Shown: positions 1 through 8,651, numbered from the stretch's first letter. The stretch is DNA of 64,000 nucleotides from Neobacillus mesonae (GCF_023715155.1 NZ_JAMBNQ010000007.1:62001-126000); one strand, 5' to 3'. The notes: generated from the letters alone by a model not told the origin. Translations and numbers: made by a program.

Positions 1-255
1 TCAGTTTCAATTAACCCAGAAAACAAAAACAAGGTGTTTTATGGGATAATTGGTGGTCTAGTTATTGGGATAGGGCTAGCCTTCTTTTTAGAGACATTAG
101 ACGACAGAATTCGTTCAAAAAAAGAGATTGAAGAATTATTAGGTATACCAGTCTTGGGAAGAGTACCGAAAATTAATAATAGAAATGTAAAAAAGGCAGC
201 CAAAACAAGTAAATTAGAAGTAAAAATGAGGGGGGAAACAGTTGATTACAAATAA
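1..255 (+). CDS. epsA: Polysaccharide chain-length modulator / BY-kinase activator (Wzz/YveK/EpsA-like), C-terminal part
   Basis: The reading frame is open from base 1, so the gene starts left of the window and only about 84 C-terminal codons are seen. A glycine-rich transmembrane helix (from VFYGIIGGLVIGIGLAF) is followed by LETLDDRIRSKKEIEELLGIPVLGRVP, the cytoplasmic tail typical of Wzz-type proteins that bind and activate a partner tyrosine kinase. The stop overlaps the start of the next gene by 14 bases, which fits the usual epsA-epsB coupling. Symbol assigned by family and position; the missing N-terminal part prevents a full comparison. Confidence 0.85.
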   Translation, partial: SVSINPENKNKVFYGIIGGLVIGIGLAFFLETLDDRIRSKKEIEELLGIPVLGRVPKINNRNVKKAAKTSKLEVKMRGETVDYK

Positions 256-895
256 AAAAATATTAAAGCTTGGGAAAAAAAACCCCCCCTTTGTAACTTA
301 TCATTACCCTGAATCTGCATTAGCCGATCAATTTCAAATGATTCATACAAATATAAACTTCCTAGTATCTAAAAAAACACAGACATTTTTAGTTACATCA
401 CCTGAAGAAAGGGATGGGAAGTCAACTATATTAGCAAATATTGCTGTTTCGATGACTCAGCAGAAAAAAAAGGTACTTCTAATTGACGCTAATTTAAGAA
501 ACCCTTCCTTACACAAATTCTTTTATACGTCTAATTCTACAGGGTTGACGGATGTTTTGACAGGGAGAATGAGTTTTAGAGAGGTTGTCTATCATACGAA
601 AATATGGAGGTTAGATCTTCTTCCCAGTGGTGCTGTTCCGAAAAATCCTGTTGAGCTACTAGGCTCAAAGATGATGAAGGAATTGATGGAAACATTAAAA
701 GAAACTTATGATGTTATTTTATTTGATTCTAATTCCCTTCTAAAGCTACCTGATACAAAGCTGTTATCAAGCATCAGTGATGGTGTCATATTGGTAGTTA
801 GAAATGGTAAAACGAAATTACAAAAAGCGGCTGAAGCGAAAGAAATGATTGAATTCACCAAATCAAGATTAATAGGTGTTATTTTAAATCAATAG
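242..895 (+). CDS. epsB: BY-kinase-like protein (CpsD/CapB/EpsB family), degenerate motifs, no tyrosine tail
   Basis: 217 aa, TTG start behind GAGGGGGG and overlapping the modulator gene. It is a P-loop protein of the bacterial tyrosine kinase family that works with the Wzz-type partner to regulate polysaccharide synthesis at the membrane. Residues 52-62 hold the Walker A region (SPEERDGKST, K60); Walker A' reads IDANLR at 81-86 where the family has DxD, so the second Asp is Asn84; Walker B is ILFDSNS with D162 but without the usual DTPP. The protein ends at GVILNQ, where related kinases continue into the C-terminal tyrosine cluster. Kinase activity is therefore doubtful; it may be a regulatory or structural partner. 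Family membership is secure. Confidence 0.85.
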   Translation: MITNKKILKLGKKNPPFVTYHYPESALADQFQMIHTNINFLVSKKTQTFLVTSPEERDGKSTILANIAVSMTQQKKKVLLIDANLRNPSLHKFFYTSNSTGLTDVLTGRMSFREVVYHTKIWRLDLLPSGAVPKNPVELLGSKMMKELMETLKETYDVILFDSNSLLKLPDTKLLSSISDGVILVVRNGKTKLQKAAEAKEMIEFTKSRLIGVILNQ

Positions 896-961
896 TGAAG
901 GTATAAATTTTTTTTAGTGTTTATGTTCTCTATTAGGCACATTTGTGTTTTTCTTAAAGAT

Positions 962-1085
962 TTAGGAGATGTCTCCTTTCCACTATCAATGGAGGCACTC
1001 GGTCATGCTGTGGGTCTATTATACGATAGACCTTAGACGCAGGTCGTCAAGAGTGTGATGTGAGGACGGGTTAGATGCCCGATTT
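962..1085 (+). ncRNA. EAR element (eps-associated RNA, epsC RNA)
   Basis: A structured stretch between the epsB-like and epsC-like genes, which is where the EAR antitermination RNA lies in Bacillus subtilis. Visible pieces are an AGGAGA/TCTCCT hairpin (964-977), GGTCTAT/ATAGACC around a short loop (about 1013-1032), GACGCAGGTCG, and outer strands GGCACTC and GATGCCCG that can close the element. Known role of the family: it promotes read-through of terminators by RNA polymerase in long polysaccharide operons. Assignment rests on position and remembered consensus, so the ends are approximate. Confidence 0.82.
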
Positions 1086-1090
1086 TAATA

Positions 1091-1141
1091 AAAAATATTA
1101 ATCATGTGCTTTCTCTATAAAGCACATGATTAATATTTTTT
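1091..1141 (+). terminator. Perfect intrinsic terminator hairpin directly after EAR
   Basis: A 22-bp perfect inverted repeat, arms 1091-1112 and 1119-1140, with a 6-nt loop (CTCTAT); the right arm ends in TATTTTT. It would stop transcription just before the main body of the operon unless overridden, and so is a natural target for EAR-driven antitermination. The A-rich left arm means it could also work on the opposite strand. Confidence 0.8.
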
Positions 1142-1155
1142 AAGGAAGTGAGAAA

Positions 1156-1305
1156 TTGAGGAATTTTGACGATTATCCTAAATGCATCAAAAAGGCAGTA
1201 AGGTACATTAAACAAGATGCTACGAAAGATCAGCTGATTGAAATTAGCAAACTATTAGAACAAGCTATTCAAGCAAAAATGGAAAGAGTAACTACAGTCA
1301 GATAA
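1156..1305 (+). CDS. Small hypothetical protein, 49 aa
   Basis: TTG start 6 nt after AAGGAAGTGAG; begins MRNFDDYPKCIKKAVRYIK and ends ERVTTVR. It is charged, predicted largely helical (IKKAVRYIKQDATKDQLIEISKLLEQAIQAK), has no membrane segment or signal peptide, and lies between the post-EAR terminator and epsC, so it is read only when that terminator is passed. I do not recognise the family. The good ribosome binding site and fit into the gap support it being real, but its shortness keeps confidence moderate. Confidence 0.5.
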   Translation: MRNFDDYPKCIKKAVRYIKQDATKDQLIEISKLLEQAIQAKMERVTTVR

Positions 1306-1329
1306 ATCTTTAAAATAAGGGGGGATTCT

Positions 1330-3144
1330 ATGACTTATCGGCAAAGAATTTCTTTATTTATATTACTGGATTCTTTTATCGTTGTAACAGCTATTTTTAT
1401 AAGCAGATTTTTAGTAAATGGCACGATTCAAGTTATTACACCCCAAATGATAGTCAGTTCAATTGTCATTTTAATAAGTCATTATATCCTATCGTTTAAA
1501 TTCCATCTTTATATTAAAGCATGGGAATATGCCAGTGTTGGGGAATTATTAAGCATTTTAAAAGTAGTTACTTTATCCATTCTAATAGCGGGATTGGTGC
1601 AGCAGCTCATTCTTCATGAAATTTTCTTTCGCTTACTAAGTGTGACTTGGCTGCTGAATATGTCATTAATTGGGGGATCACGTTTCTGCTGGAGAATGCT
1701 GAGAGATCATCATCTTTATAAAATCGATAATAAAAAGCGAACATTAATTATTGGAGCAGGATCTGCTGGAACAATGGTTGTCAGGCAATTATTAAATAAT
1801 AAAAATGCAGACCTCTTACCTGTAGCATTTATTGATGATGATAAAAAGAAACATAAGCTTGATATTTTGGGTATTCCTGTTGTAGGCGGAATTAATGAAA
1901 TTGAAATGGCTGTTTCAAATTTAAAGATAAATCATATTGTCATTGCCATTCCATCATTAAGTAAAAAGGAATTAAATACGATTTTTCTAGAATGTGCCAA
2001 AACAAAGGCGAAAACGCAAATTCTTCCGAAACTTGAGGATTTGATGACCGGAAAAATAGAGGTTAATCAATTTCGTGATGTCCAGGTAGAGGATTTACTT
2101 GGCAGGGAACCAGTTGAATTAGATATGGAGAGTATTTCCGAAAACATCACAGATAAAGTTGTATTGGTAACAGGGGCCGGCGGGTCAATCGGTTCAGAAA
2201 TATGCCGCCAGATTTCAAATTTTAACCCTAAAATACTTATCTTGCTGGGTCATGGAGAAAATAGCATCTATTCCATTGAAATGGAATTAAGAGAAAACTA
2301 CAAACATACCAATATTAAATTTGTCCCTGTTATAGCAGACATACAGGATGCAAGAAAAATGATGTCAGTTATGAGTTTGTATCAACCTGAGACGATATAC
2401 CATGCTGCTGCCCATAAACATGTTCCGTTGATGGAAGAGAATCCAGAAGAGGCCATCAAAAATAATATGATGGGGACAATGAATGTCGCAAAAGCTGCCA
2501 GCTGGAATGGGGTAAAAACATTCGTTATGATTTCCACGGATAAAGCCGTTAACCCAACAAGTGTCATGGGCTCAACCAAAAGGCTTGCTGAAATGATCAT
2601 CCAGGACATGAACAAAGAAAGCGTTACGAAATTCGTTACTGTTCGCTTTGGAAATGTCCTAGGAAGCAGAGGCAGTGTGATCCCTCTCTTTAAGAAACAG
2701 ATTGCCAAAGGGGGTCCTGTTACTGTAACACATCCTGATATGGTTCGATATTTCATGACGATTCCCGAAGCTTCAAGGCTGGTCTTACAGGCAGGGGCAC
2801 TTGCAAAGGGCGGGGAAATATTTGTATTGGATATGGGAGATCCGGTAAAAATTGTGGATTTGGCGAAAAATATTATCAAACTTTCCGGCAACTCCATAGA
2901 AGAAATTGGGATTGATTTTACCGGAATACGACCTGGTGAAAAGCTTTTTGAGGAATTATTAAAAGAAGATGAGGTTCATGATCAGCAAATCTATCCAAAA
3001 ATATATATAGGAAAAACATCTGAATTATATATGAAGGAAATTGAAGAAATCATCTCAACTTATTCAATGTTAGAAAAGGAAGAAGTCCGAGAAAGACTTT
3101 TATGGCTTGCAAATTATAAACCAAAATTATCAGTATCCGTTTAA
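1330..3144 (+). CDS. epsC: Membrane-bound nucleotide-sugar 4,6-dehydratase (EpsC/CapD family)
   Basis: 604 aa, close to B. subtilis EpsC in length. Four N-terminal membrane helices (about residues 8-120) are followed by a nucleotide-binding CoA-binding-like domain (IIGAGSAG near 143) and a second Rossmann dehydratase domain (VTGAGGSIGSE near 280, ISTDKAVNP with MGSTK near 401-417). In this family Met replaces the usual SDR tyrosine. The likely reaction is NAD-dependent 4,6-dehydration of UDP-GlcNAc, the first step to diacetylbacillosamine, which would feed EpsN (aminotransferase) and EpsM (acetyltransferase) further along the operon. Start ATG follows AAGGGGGG. Confidence 0.92.
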   Translation: MTYRQRISLFILLDSFIVVTAIFISRFLVNGTIQVITPQMIVSSIVILISHYILSFKFHLYIKAWEYASVGELLSILKVVTLSILIAGLVQQLILHEIFFRLLSVTWLLNMSLIGGSRFCWRMLRDHHLYKIDNKKRTLIIGAGSAGTMVVRQLLNNKNADLLPVAFIDDDKKKHKLDILGIPVVGGINEIEMAVSNLKINHIVIAIPSLSKKELNTIFLECAKTKAKTQILPKLEDLMTGKIEVNQFRDVQVEDLLGREPVELDMESISENITDKVVLVTGAGGSIGSEICRQISNFNPKILILLGHGENSIYSIEMELRENYKHTNIKFVPVIADIQDARKMMSVMSLYQPETIYHAAAHKHVPLMEENPEEAIKNNMMGTMNVAKAASWNGVKTFVMISTDKAVNPTSVMGSTKRLAEMIIQDMNKESVTKFVTVRFGNVLGSRGSVIPLFKKQIAKGGPVTVTHPDMVRYFMTIPEASRLVLQAGALAKGGEIFVLDMGDPVKIVDLAKNIIKLSGNSIEEIGIDFTGIRPGEKLFEELLKEDEVHDQQIYPKIYIGKTSELYMKEIEEIISTYSMLEKEEVRERLLWLANYKPKLSVSV

Positions 3145-3156
3145 AGGGGTGGGGAC

Positions 3157-3207
3157 ATGAGAGTTAGAAAACCGATCATACCGGCTGTCGGACTTGGAGA
3201 CTATTGA
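3157..3207 (+). pseudogene. Remnant of UTP-glucose-1-phosphate uridylyltransferase (galU) N-terminus
   Basis: A 16-codon frame behind a strong AAGGGGTGGGG site reads MRVRKPIIPAVGLGDY then stops. Its first 14 residues match the start of GalU proteins (RKAIIPAAGLGTR), the nucleotide-binding loop, and the rest of the gene is absent because epsD starts within 20 bases. I read it as the scar of a deletion that removed galU between epsC and epsD. Alternatively it could act as a short leader peptide coupled to epsD. Confidence 0.6.
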
Positions 3208-3224
3208 TAGGATGGATGTTTATA

Positions 3225-4376
3225 ATGAAAAAAAGAGTACTTTATTGTGCTACAGTAGATTATCATTTTAAAGCATTTCATTTACCATATTTAAAATGGT
3301 TTAAAGAGCAAGGATGGGAGGTTCATGTTGCAGCAGCTGGAGATATGAGTCTTCCATATGTGGATAAAAAATATAATATCCCAATTCAAAGAACACCTTT
3401 TCATCCATTGAATATGACTGCATATAAAGAACTAAAGAAAATCATTGGTAAAAACGAATATAAAATTATTCATTGTCATACACCAATGGGCGGGGTTTTG
3501 ACAAGAATGGCAGCGAGAAAAAGCAGAAAATTTGGCACAAAGGTGCTTTATACAGCCCATGGATTTCATTTCTGCAAGGGAGCTTCATTGATGAATTGGC
3601 TCCTTTATTATCCAATTGAAAGATTTCTTTCGTTGTTTACAGATTGTTTGATAACCATTAATGAAGAGGACTTTCATCTTGCAAAAAATCACCATTTTAA
3701 AGCTAAAGAAATTAAACATGTACATGGTGTCGGAGTTAATTCAGAAGTTTTTAGACCGATAGAGAAGTCACAAAAAGATATTTTAAGAAAGAGTCATGGG
3801 TATGAAGCCCATGATTTTTTATTGTTTTACGCTGCTGAATTTAATAAGAATAAAAATCAAAAGTTATTGATAGAAGCAATGGCTCTAATAAAGGATCAGG
3901 TGCCAAATGCGAAATTATTATTAGCTGGAAATGGAGCTTTGCTTCAGGAATGTCAGGACTTGGCCAAAAAATTAGAGGTTGATAGAATGATTGATTTCCT
4001 AGGGTTTAGAAAAGATATTGTGGACCTGCTGAAAATAAGCGATGCGGCAGTGGCATCAAGCCTACGTGAAGGGCTCCCTGTCAATATTATGGAAGCGATG
4101 TCTTGTGGACTTCCGGTAATCGCTAATGATAATAGAGGACACAGAGAATTAATTGAAAGTAATATCAATGGCTGGCTTATTAATAACAATCCTTCTGAAT
4201 TTTCCAGAAGAATAAAAGAGCTTTATGAAAATATGAATCTTCGATTATCCTTTGGGCTTCAGGGACGTAAGCTAATTCATGCCAAATACAGTATTTACAG
4301 GGTTCTAGATGAAAAAAGTAAAATTTACAAACAGGAAATGGCGGAAATGGGGGAAACAAGGTGGGCAGTCCATTAA
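3225..4376 (+). CDS. epsD: Glycosyltransferase family 4 (EpsD-like)
   Basis: 383 aa from the ATG at 3225, chosen because AGGATGG lies at good spacing and the protein then begins MKKRVLYCATVDYHFKAFH, the usual start of EpsD; an in-frame TTG at 3204 would add seven residues. GT-B fold: N-terminal acceptor domain with HCHTPMGGVLTR, C-terminal nucleotide-sugar domain with LREGLPVNIMEAMSCGLPVI near 285-305 (EX7E-type motif). A cytosolic, membrane-associated transferase that adds a sugar to the lipid-linked repeat unit. The sugar cannot be read from sequence. Confidence 0.88.
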   Translation: MKKRVLYCATVDYHFKAFHLPYLKWFKEQGWEVHVAAAGDMSLPYVDKKYNIPIQRTPFHPLNMTAYKELKKIIGKNEYKIIHCHTPMGGVLTRMAARKSRKFGTKVLYTAHGFHFCKGASLMNWLLYYPIERFLSLFTDCLITINEEDFHLAKNHHFKAKEIKHVHGVGVNSEVFRPIEKSQKDILRKSHGYEAHDFLLFYAAEFNKNKNQKLLIEAMALIKDQVPNAKLLLAGNGALLQECQDLAKKLEVDRMIDFLGFRKDIVDLLKISDAAVASSLREGLPVNIMEAMSCGLPVIANDNRGHRELIESNINGWLINNNPSEFSRRIKELYENMNLRLSFGLQGRKLIHAKYSIYRVLDEKSKIYKQEMAEMGETRWAVH

Positions 4377-5467
4377 GAATATTACATGTTGTGGTCAACA
4401 TGAATAGAGGAGGAGCCGAAACCCTTATAATGAATTTGTATCGTAATATGGATAGAGAAAAAGTTCAGTTTGACTTTTTAACATGTAAAGAAGGCGTGTT
4501 TGATTCTGAGATTCAAGAAATGGGCGGAAAAATCTATAGAATTCCTTATGTTTCAGATGTTGGCCATTTTAAATATGTAAAAGAGCTTGATCGGTTTTTT
4601 TCTAAGCATAACGATTACAAAATTATCCATGCCCATATGGATAAAATGAGCGGGCTAGTTCTTCGCGCAGCAAAAAAAGCAGGTATTCCAAATAGAATAT
4701 CCCATAGCCACAGTACAAGCAGTGAAGGTAATGTTGTAGCGAAATGCTACAAATGGTATGCAGGGAAACACATATTAATTAACGCAACTAATTTACTTGC
4801 GTGCTCAACTAAGGCGGCGAAGTGGCTGTTTTTAGGTGAATATTCAAGGTCCAAAATAATTAAAAATGGAATTGAATGTGGAAAGTTTAAGTATTCAGAG
4901 GAAGTAAGAAACGAGGTAAGAGATAAATTAAATTTTGAAACAGATACTCTTGTACTGGGGCATGTAGGAAGATTTTCTACCCCAAAAAACCACAAGCTTT
5001 TAATTGATATATTTAGGGAAGTTATTAAAACGAACCCAAATACTGTTTTGATTCTAGTTGGTACAGGGCCATTACTTCCAGATATTAAAACTAAGGTAAG
5101 GGAGTATAAATTAACAGATAAAGTAAAATTCCTAGGTGTACGAGGAGATGTTGATAAATTGTTAAATGGATTCGATGCCTTTATCTTCCCTTCCTTATAT
5201 GAGGGGTTGCCCGTTACCTTAATTGAAGCACAGGTTGCGGGGCTCCCATGCTTCATTTCTGATTCCATTACCCAAGAGGTGGATATAGGAGCAAATTTAG
5301 TCGAATTTATCCCATTATCCAACAAAAATGGTTGGGTTGAGAGGATTAATAATTTTAAGAAAGATACACCAAGGATTCAACTTGGTAAGGACTTGGTAAA
5401 AGAAGGATATGACATAAAACAAACAGCAAATATATTACAAGATTACTATAGTGCAATTTTGAGGTGA
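4361..5467 (+). CDS. Glycosyltransferase family 4 (EpsF-like, first copy)
   Basis: 368 aa, GTG start overlapping epsD by 16 bases, which implies translational coupling. Starts RILHVVVNMNRGGAETLIMNLYRNMD, the signature of EpsF/CapM-type GT4 enzymes, with HAHMDKMSG and SHSHST in the N-terminal domain and YEGLPVTLIEAQVAGLPC in the C-terminal donor domain. The gene at 7492 is a clear paralogue, so this operon carries two EpsF-type transferases; which one is the orthologue of B. subtilis epsF cannot be decided here, though the second sits next to epsG as in B. subtilis-like layouts. Confidence 0.85.
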   Translation: MGSPLRILHVVVNMNRGGAETLIMNLYRNMDREKVQFDFLTCKEGVFDSEIQEMGGKIYRIPYVSDVGHFKYVKELDRFFSKHNDYKIIHAHMDKMSGLVLRAAKKAGIPNRISHSHSTSSEGNVVAKCYKWYAGKHILINATNLLACSTKAAKWLFLGEYSRSKIIKNGIECGKFKYSEEVRNEVRDKLNFETDTLVLGHVGRFSTPKNHKLLIDIFREVIKTNPNTVLILVGTGPLLPDIKTKVREYKLTDKVKFLGVRGDVDKLLNGFDAFIFPSLYEGLPVTLIEAQVAGLPCFISDSITQEVDIGANLVEFIPLSNKNGWVERINNFKKDTPRIQLGKDLVKEGYDIKQTANILQDYYSAILR

Positions 5468-5472
5468 GGTAA

Positions 5473-6357
5473 TTGAAGCCACTTACGATTTTTACTCCAA
5501 CTTATAATCGGGCATATTGTCTCCATAAATGTTATGAAAGCCTAAAAAAACAAACCTGTAAAGATTTTGTGTGGTTAATAATTGATGATGGTTCCACAGA
5601 TAATACGAAAGGATTGGTTCAAAAATGGATAAATGAAAGTATTATAGAAATTATATATCATTATCAAGAAAATCAGGGAATGCATGGTGCACATAATACT
5701 GCATACCAATTAATAGAAACGGAATTAAACGTTTGTATCGATTCTGATGATTATATGCCAATTCAGGCTGTAGCAAAAATTCTTGCCATGTGGAGTACAT
5801 TTGGTAGTGAACATGTAAGTGGAATAATTGGGCTTGATTCATTTCCTAACGGAGAAATCATTGGCTCCAGACTTCCAGATAACATAAAATCATCTAACTT
5901 GTTTGATCTTTATTATTTTCATGGTGTGACGGGGGATAAAAAGTTAGTTTATCGAACAGAGTTAACAAAAAAGTATCCTTACCCTGTATTTCAAGATGAA
6001 AAATATGTTGGTCTTGCTTATAAGTATTATAAGATTGATCAGCAATATAAGATGTTATTAATGAATGAAGTCCTTTGCTGTGTTGAGTATTTACCTGATG
6101 GCTCATCATTAAATATGCTGAGGCAGTACCGAAAAAATCCTAATGGATTTTCATTTTATCGTAAGGAACTAATGAAGCTCCCTTATACAAGTAATTCATT
6201 CAAATTTAGACAGGCAATCCATTATGTTTCAAGTAATTTGATGTTAAGAAATTGGAGATTTTTAGTTGATACACCCTACAAGGGATTAACAACTTTGGCT
6301 ATTCCATTAGGGTTTTTATTGTATTTATATATTCATACTAAAACAAGGAATATTTAA
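5473..6357 (+). CDS. Glycosyltransferase family 2
   Basis: 294 aa, TTG start behind GAGGTGAGG. GT-A fold: TIFTPTYNRAYCLHKCYESL at the N-terminus, IIDDGSTDNT near 38-47 for nucleotide binding, and CIDSDDYMP near 90 as the metal-binding DXD. The C-terminal 25 residues (TTLAIPLGFLLYLYIHTK) are hydrophobic and may anchor it to the membrane. It takes the place that epsE has in B. subtilis but does not resemble EpsE closely enough to assign the flagellar clutch role. Confidence 0.85.
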   Translation: MKPLTIFTPTYNRAYCLHKCYESLKKQTCKDFVWLIIDDGSTDNTKGLVQKWINESIIEIIYHYQENQGMHGAHNTAYQLIETELNVCIDSDDYMPIQAVAKILAMWSTFGSEHVSGIIGLDSFPNGEIIGSRLPDNIKSSNLFDLYYFHGVTGDKKLVYRTELTKKYPYPVFQDEKYVGLAYKYYKIDQQYKMLLMNEVLCCVEYLPDGSSLNMLRQYRKNPNGFSFYRKELMKLPYTSNSFKFRQAIHYVSSNLMLRNWRFLVDTPYKGLTTLAIPLGFLLYLYIHTKTRNI

Positions 6358-6398
6358 ATTCAGCACTCGTTATTGACCCCATTGAAAGGAAATAAAAA

Positions 6399-7469
6399 AT
6401 GACCATTCTATGGATGAATCTAGCTATTGTTTTTATTTTTTCATTTTTTGCAAGATATTTTGCAACCCCTAACTCCATGATCTCATTACCGATTTATCGA
6501 CCTAATTTGCTTCTTAGCATTGGGGCATTACTTTCTTTAGCATTAGTTTCTGGATTACGGTCAAATATTGGTGATACATATTTTTATAAACATGCTTTTG
6601 AGGTAAATAATTTTGACTGGGACCAAATGAGTGATCAGAAAAATGTTGGATTTTGGTTATTCCAAAAGGTATTAAAAAATGTATCTGATGATCCTCAAAT
6701 TTTAATCTTAACAGCGTCTATAATAACGAATGTACTTATTATAATAGTTTTTCTAAAATACTCCAGATTTTTTGAACTAAGTACCTATGTTTATATAACC
6801 GGTGGTTTATATTTAGTATCGATGAATGGATTAAGACAGGTCATGACAGCAGCAATTATTTTTACTACAACCAAATTTTTAATAAATGGAAATTGGTTTA
6901 AATATACTATAGTAGTTTTAATAGCTTCGACGATTCATGAAAGTGCATTGGTACTGATTCCAATTTATATTATTGCTCGATATAAAGCGTGGTCAAAAGC
7001 AACCTTTATTCTTCTGGGGTTCTCAGTTCTTATTGTTATTGGGTTCGATAAATTTTCTGCCGTTTTATTTTCAACCATTCAGGATACTCAATATGGTCAT
7101 TACCAAAGCTTTGAAGAAGGTGGGGCAAGTAGTCTCCGTGTTGCTGTATATGGAGCGCCATTATTTATTGCTTATCTAGGAAGAGAAAAGTTAAGGGAGA
7201 TTTTCCCTGAAAGTGATTACATTGTAAATATGGCTCTAATTGGGTTGGTTTTTATGATAATATCCACCCAAAATTGGATATTTGCAAGATTTACTATTTA
7301 CTTTAACTTATATCAACTAATCTTACTTTCTTGGGTTGTAAAGTTATTCCGTGAGAAAGAACAAAGATTTGTCTATTTTGGAATTATAATTTGCTATTTT
7401 CTTTACTATTACTTTGAAAGTGTAATAAGTTTAAATATTTTATACAAGAGCAATTATTTGACTCTTTAA
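6399..7469 (+). CDS. epsG: EpsG-family polysaccharide polymerase (membrane)
   Basis: 356 aa, highly hydrophobic with about ten membrane helices. The LRSNIGDTYFYKHAFE segment (about 54-69) and MNGLRQVMTAAI near 147-158 are typical of the EpsG family, thought to polymerise repeat units outside the membrane in a Wzy-like way. B. subtilis EpsG is of nearly the same length. Followed directly by an epsF-like gene, as in other eps clusters. Start ATG after AAGGAAAT. Confidence 0.85.
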   Translation: MTILWMNLAIVFIFSFFARYFATPNSMISLPIYRPNLLLSIGALLSLALVSGLRSNIGDTYFYKHAFEVNNFDWDQMSDQKNVGFWLFQKVLKNVSDDPQILILTASIITNVLIIIVFLKYSRFFELSTYVYITGGLYLVSMNGLRQVMTAAIIFTTTKFLINGNWFKYTIVVLIASTIHESALVLIPIYIIARYKAWSKATFILLGFSVLIVIGFDKFSAVLFSTIQDTQYGHYQSFEEGGASSLRVAVYGAPLFIAYLGREKLREIFPESDYIVNMALIGLVFMIISTQNWIFARFTIYFNLYQLILLSWVVKLFREKEQRFVYFGIIICYFLYYYFESVISLNILYKSNYLTL

Positions 7470-7491
7470 GGTGATGGAAGTGATATAAAAA

Positions 7492-8634
7492 ATGAAACAG
7501 CAAAAAATAAAAAGAGTATTACATATTGTTAGTGCTATGAATCGAGGTGGAGCAGAAACTCTGATAATGAATGTTTATAGAAATATAGACAAATCTAAGA
7601 TACAATTTGATTTTGTAGTTCATCATCCCGACCAAGGAGATTATGATGAAGAAATAATAAAGCTAGGTGGGAAAATATTTAAAATCCAAAGTCTTGGGAA
7701 GTTAGGTCCAATAAAGTATATTAAAGAATTAGTTAAAATTTTAAAATTGCATCCATATATTGCCGTTCATTCTCATACCGATTATCAAAGTGGATTTCCG
7801 GCATTTGCTGCAAAGCTAGCCGGGGTTCAAAATCGGATATGCCATTCCCACAGTACTAATTGGCAAAAGGGTACAAAGATCAAGGATAAAATTATTCTAA
7901 AAATACTGCAGGCAATAATAAAAATTTCAGCAACAAGATATTGCAGTTGCAGCGAGGAAGCTGCAAAATTTTTGTTTGGCAAACATGTTATAGAAAATAG
8001 AAAATACATTATTTTAAACAACGGGATTAATGTCATTGAATTTATAAAAGTAAATAAAGAAAGTAAAAAAAAGTTACTACAATCGCTTAATCTTTCTGAA
8101 AATAAGATTATTATCGGTCATGTTGGAACCTTTTCAGAATCAAAAAATCAATTCTTTATTATTAAGGTTTTAAAAAAGTTATTGGAAAAGGATTCCCGTT
8201 TTGTAGCATTATTTGTTGGAGAAGGGCCGTTAAAGTTCAAAATTATGTCCGAAGCAGAAAATCTCGGAATTAAAGATAATATTCGCTTTTTAGGTGTCCG
8301 AGAAGACATTCCAGAATTAATGAATGCTTTTGATATCTTTTTATTTCCATCTAAATTTGAAGGATTTGGGATTGTCACAATTGAGGCCCAAAGCGCTGGA
8401 ACACCATGTGTTCTTTCGCAAGCCGTCCCCAAAAGTGTTGATATGGGGTTAGGATTGGTTTCCTTCGTTGACCTTAATAGAAATTTGGAAGTCTGGTGTG
8501 ATGCCGTCCTGAAAAATTTAAATATTGGAAGGCCAGATAAGAATAAAATAGTTCAACAAGTAAAAAGTAAGGGATTTGCCATTCAGGAAAATATTCAAGA
8601 ATGGCTTAAATTATATGGATTAAGTGCAGTTTAA
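7492..8634 (+). CDS. epsF: Glycosyltransferase family 4 (EpsF-like, second copy)
   Basis: 380 aa, ATG behind GATGGAAGTG. Starts KRVLHIVSAMNRGGAETLIMNVYRNID and contains HSHTDYQSGFPAFAAKLAGV, CHSHST, CSEEAAKFLFG, NNGI and KFEGFGIVTIEAQSAGTPC, all shared with EpsF. It is paralogous to the gene at 4361; the two differ enough to suggest distinct acceptors rather than a fresh duplication. Cytosolic or peripheral membrane enzyme extending the repeat unit. Confidence 0.87.
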   Translation: MKQQKIKRVLHIVSAMNRGGAETLIMNVYRNIDKSKIQFDFVVHHPDQGDYDEEIIKLGGKIFKIQSLGKLGPIKYIKELVKILKLHPYIAVHSHTDYQSGFPAFAAKLAGVQNRICHSHSTNWQKGTKIKDKIILKILQAIIKISATRYCSCSEEAAKFLFGKHVIENRKYIILNNGINVIEFIKVNKESKKKLLQSLNLSENKIIIGHVGTFSESKNQFFIIKVLKKLLEKDSRFVALFVGEGPLKFKIMSEAENLGIKDNIRFLGVREDIPELMNAFDIFLFPSKFEGFGIVTIEAQSAGTPCVLSQAVPKSVDMGLGLVSFVDLNRNLEVWCDAVLKNLNIGRPDKNKIVQQVKSKGFAIQENIQEWLKLYGLSAV

Positions 8635-8651
8635 ATGGAGATGGATAGAAA

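Noticed and set aside
2382-2897. 171-codon minus-strand frame
   Set aside because: Shadow of epsC; no start signal and no family resemblance.
5473-6357. Assignment as epsE (flagellar clutch)
   Set aside because: It is a GT2 protein in the right area, but its sequence outside the GT-A motifs does not resemble EpsE.
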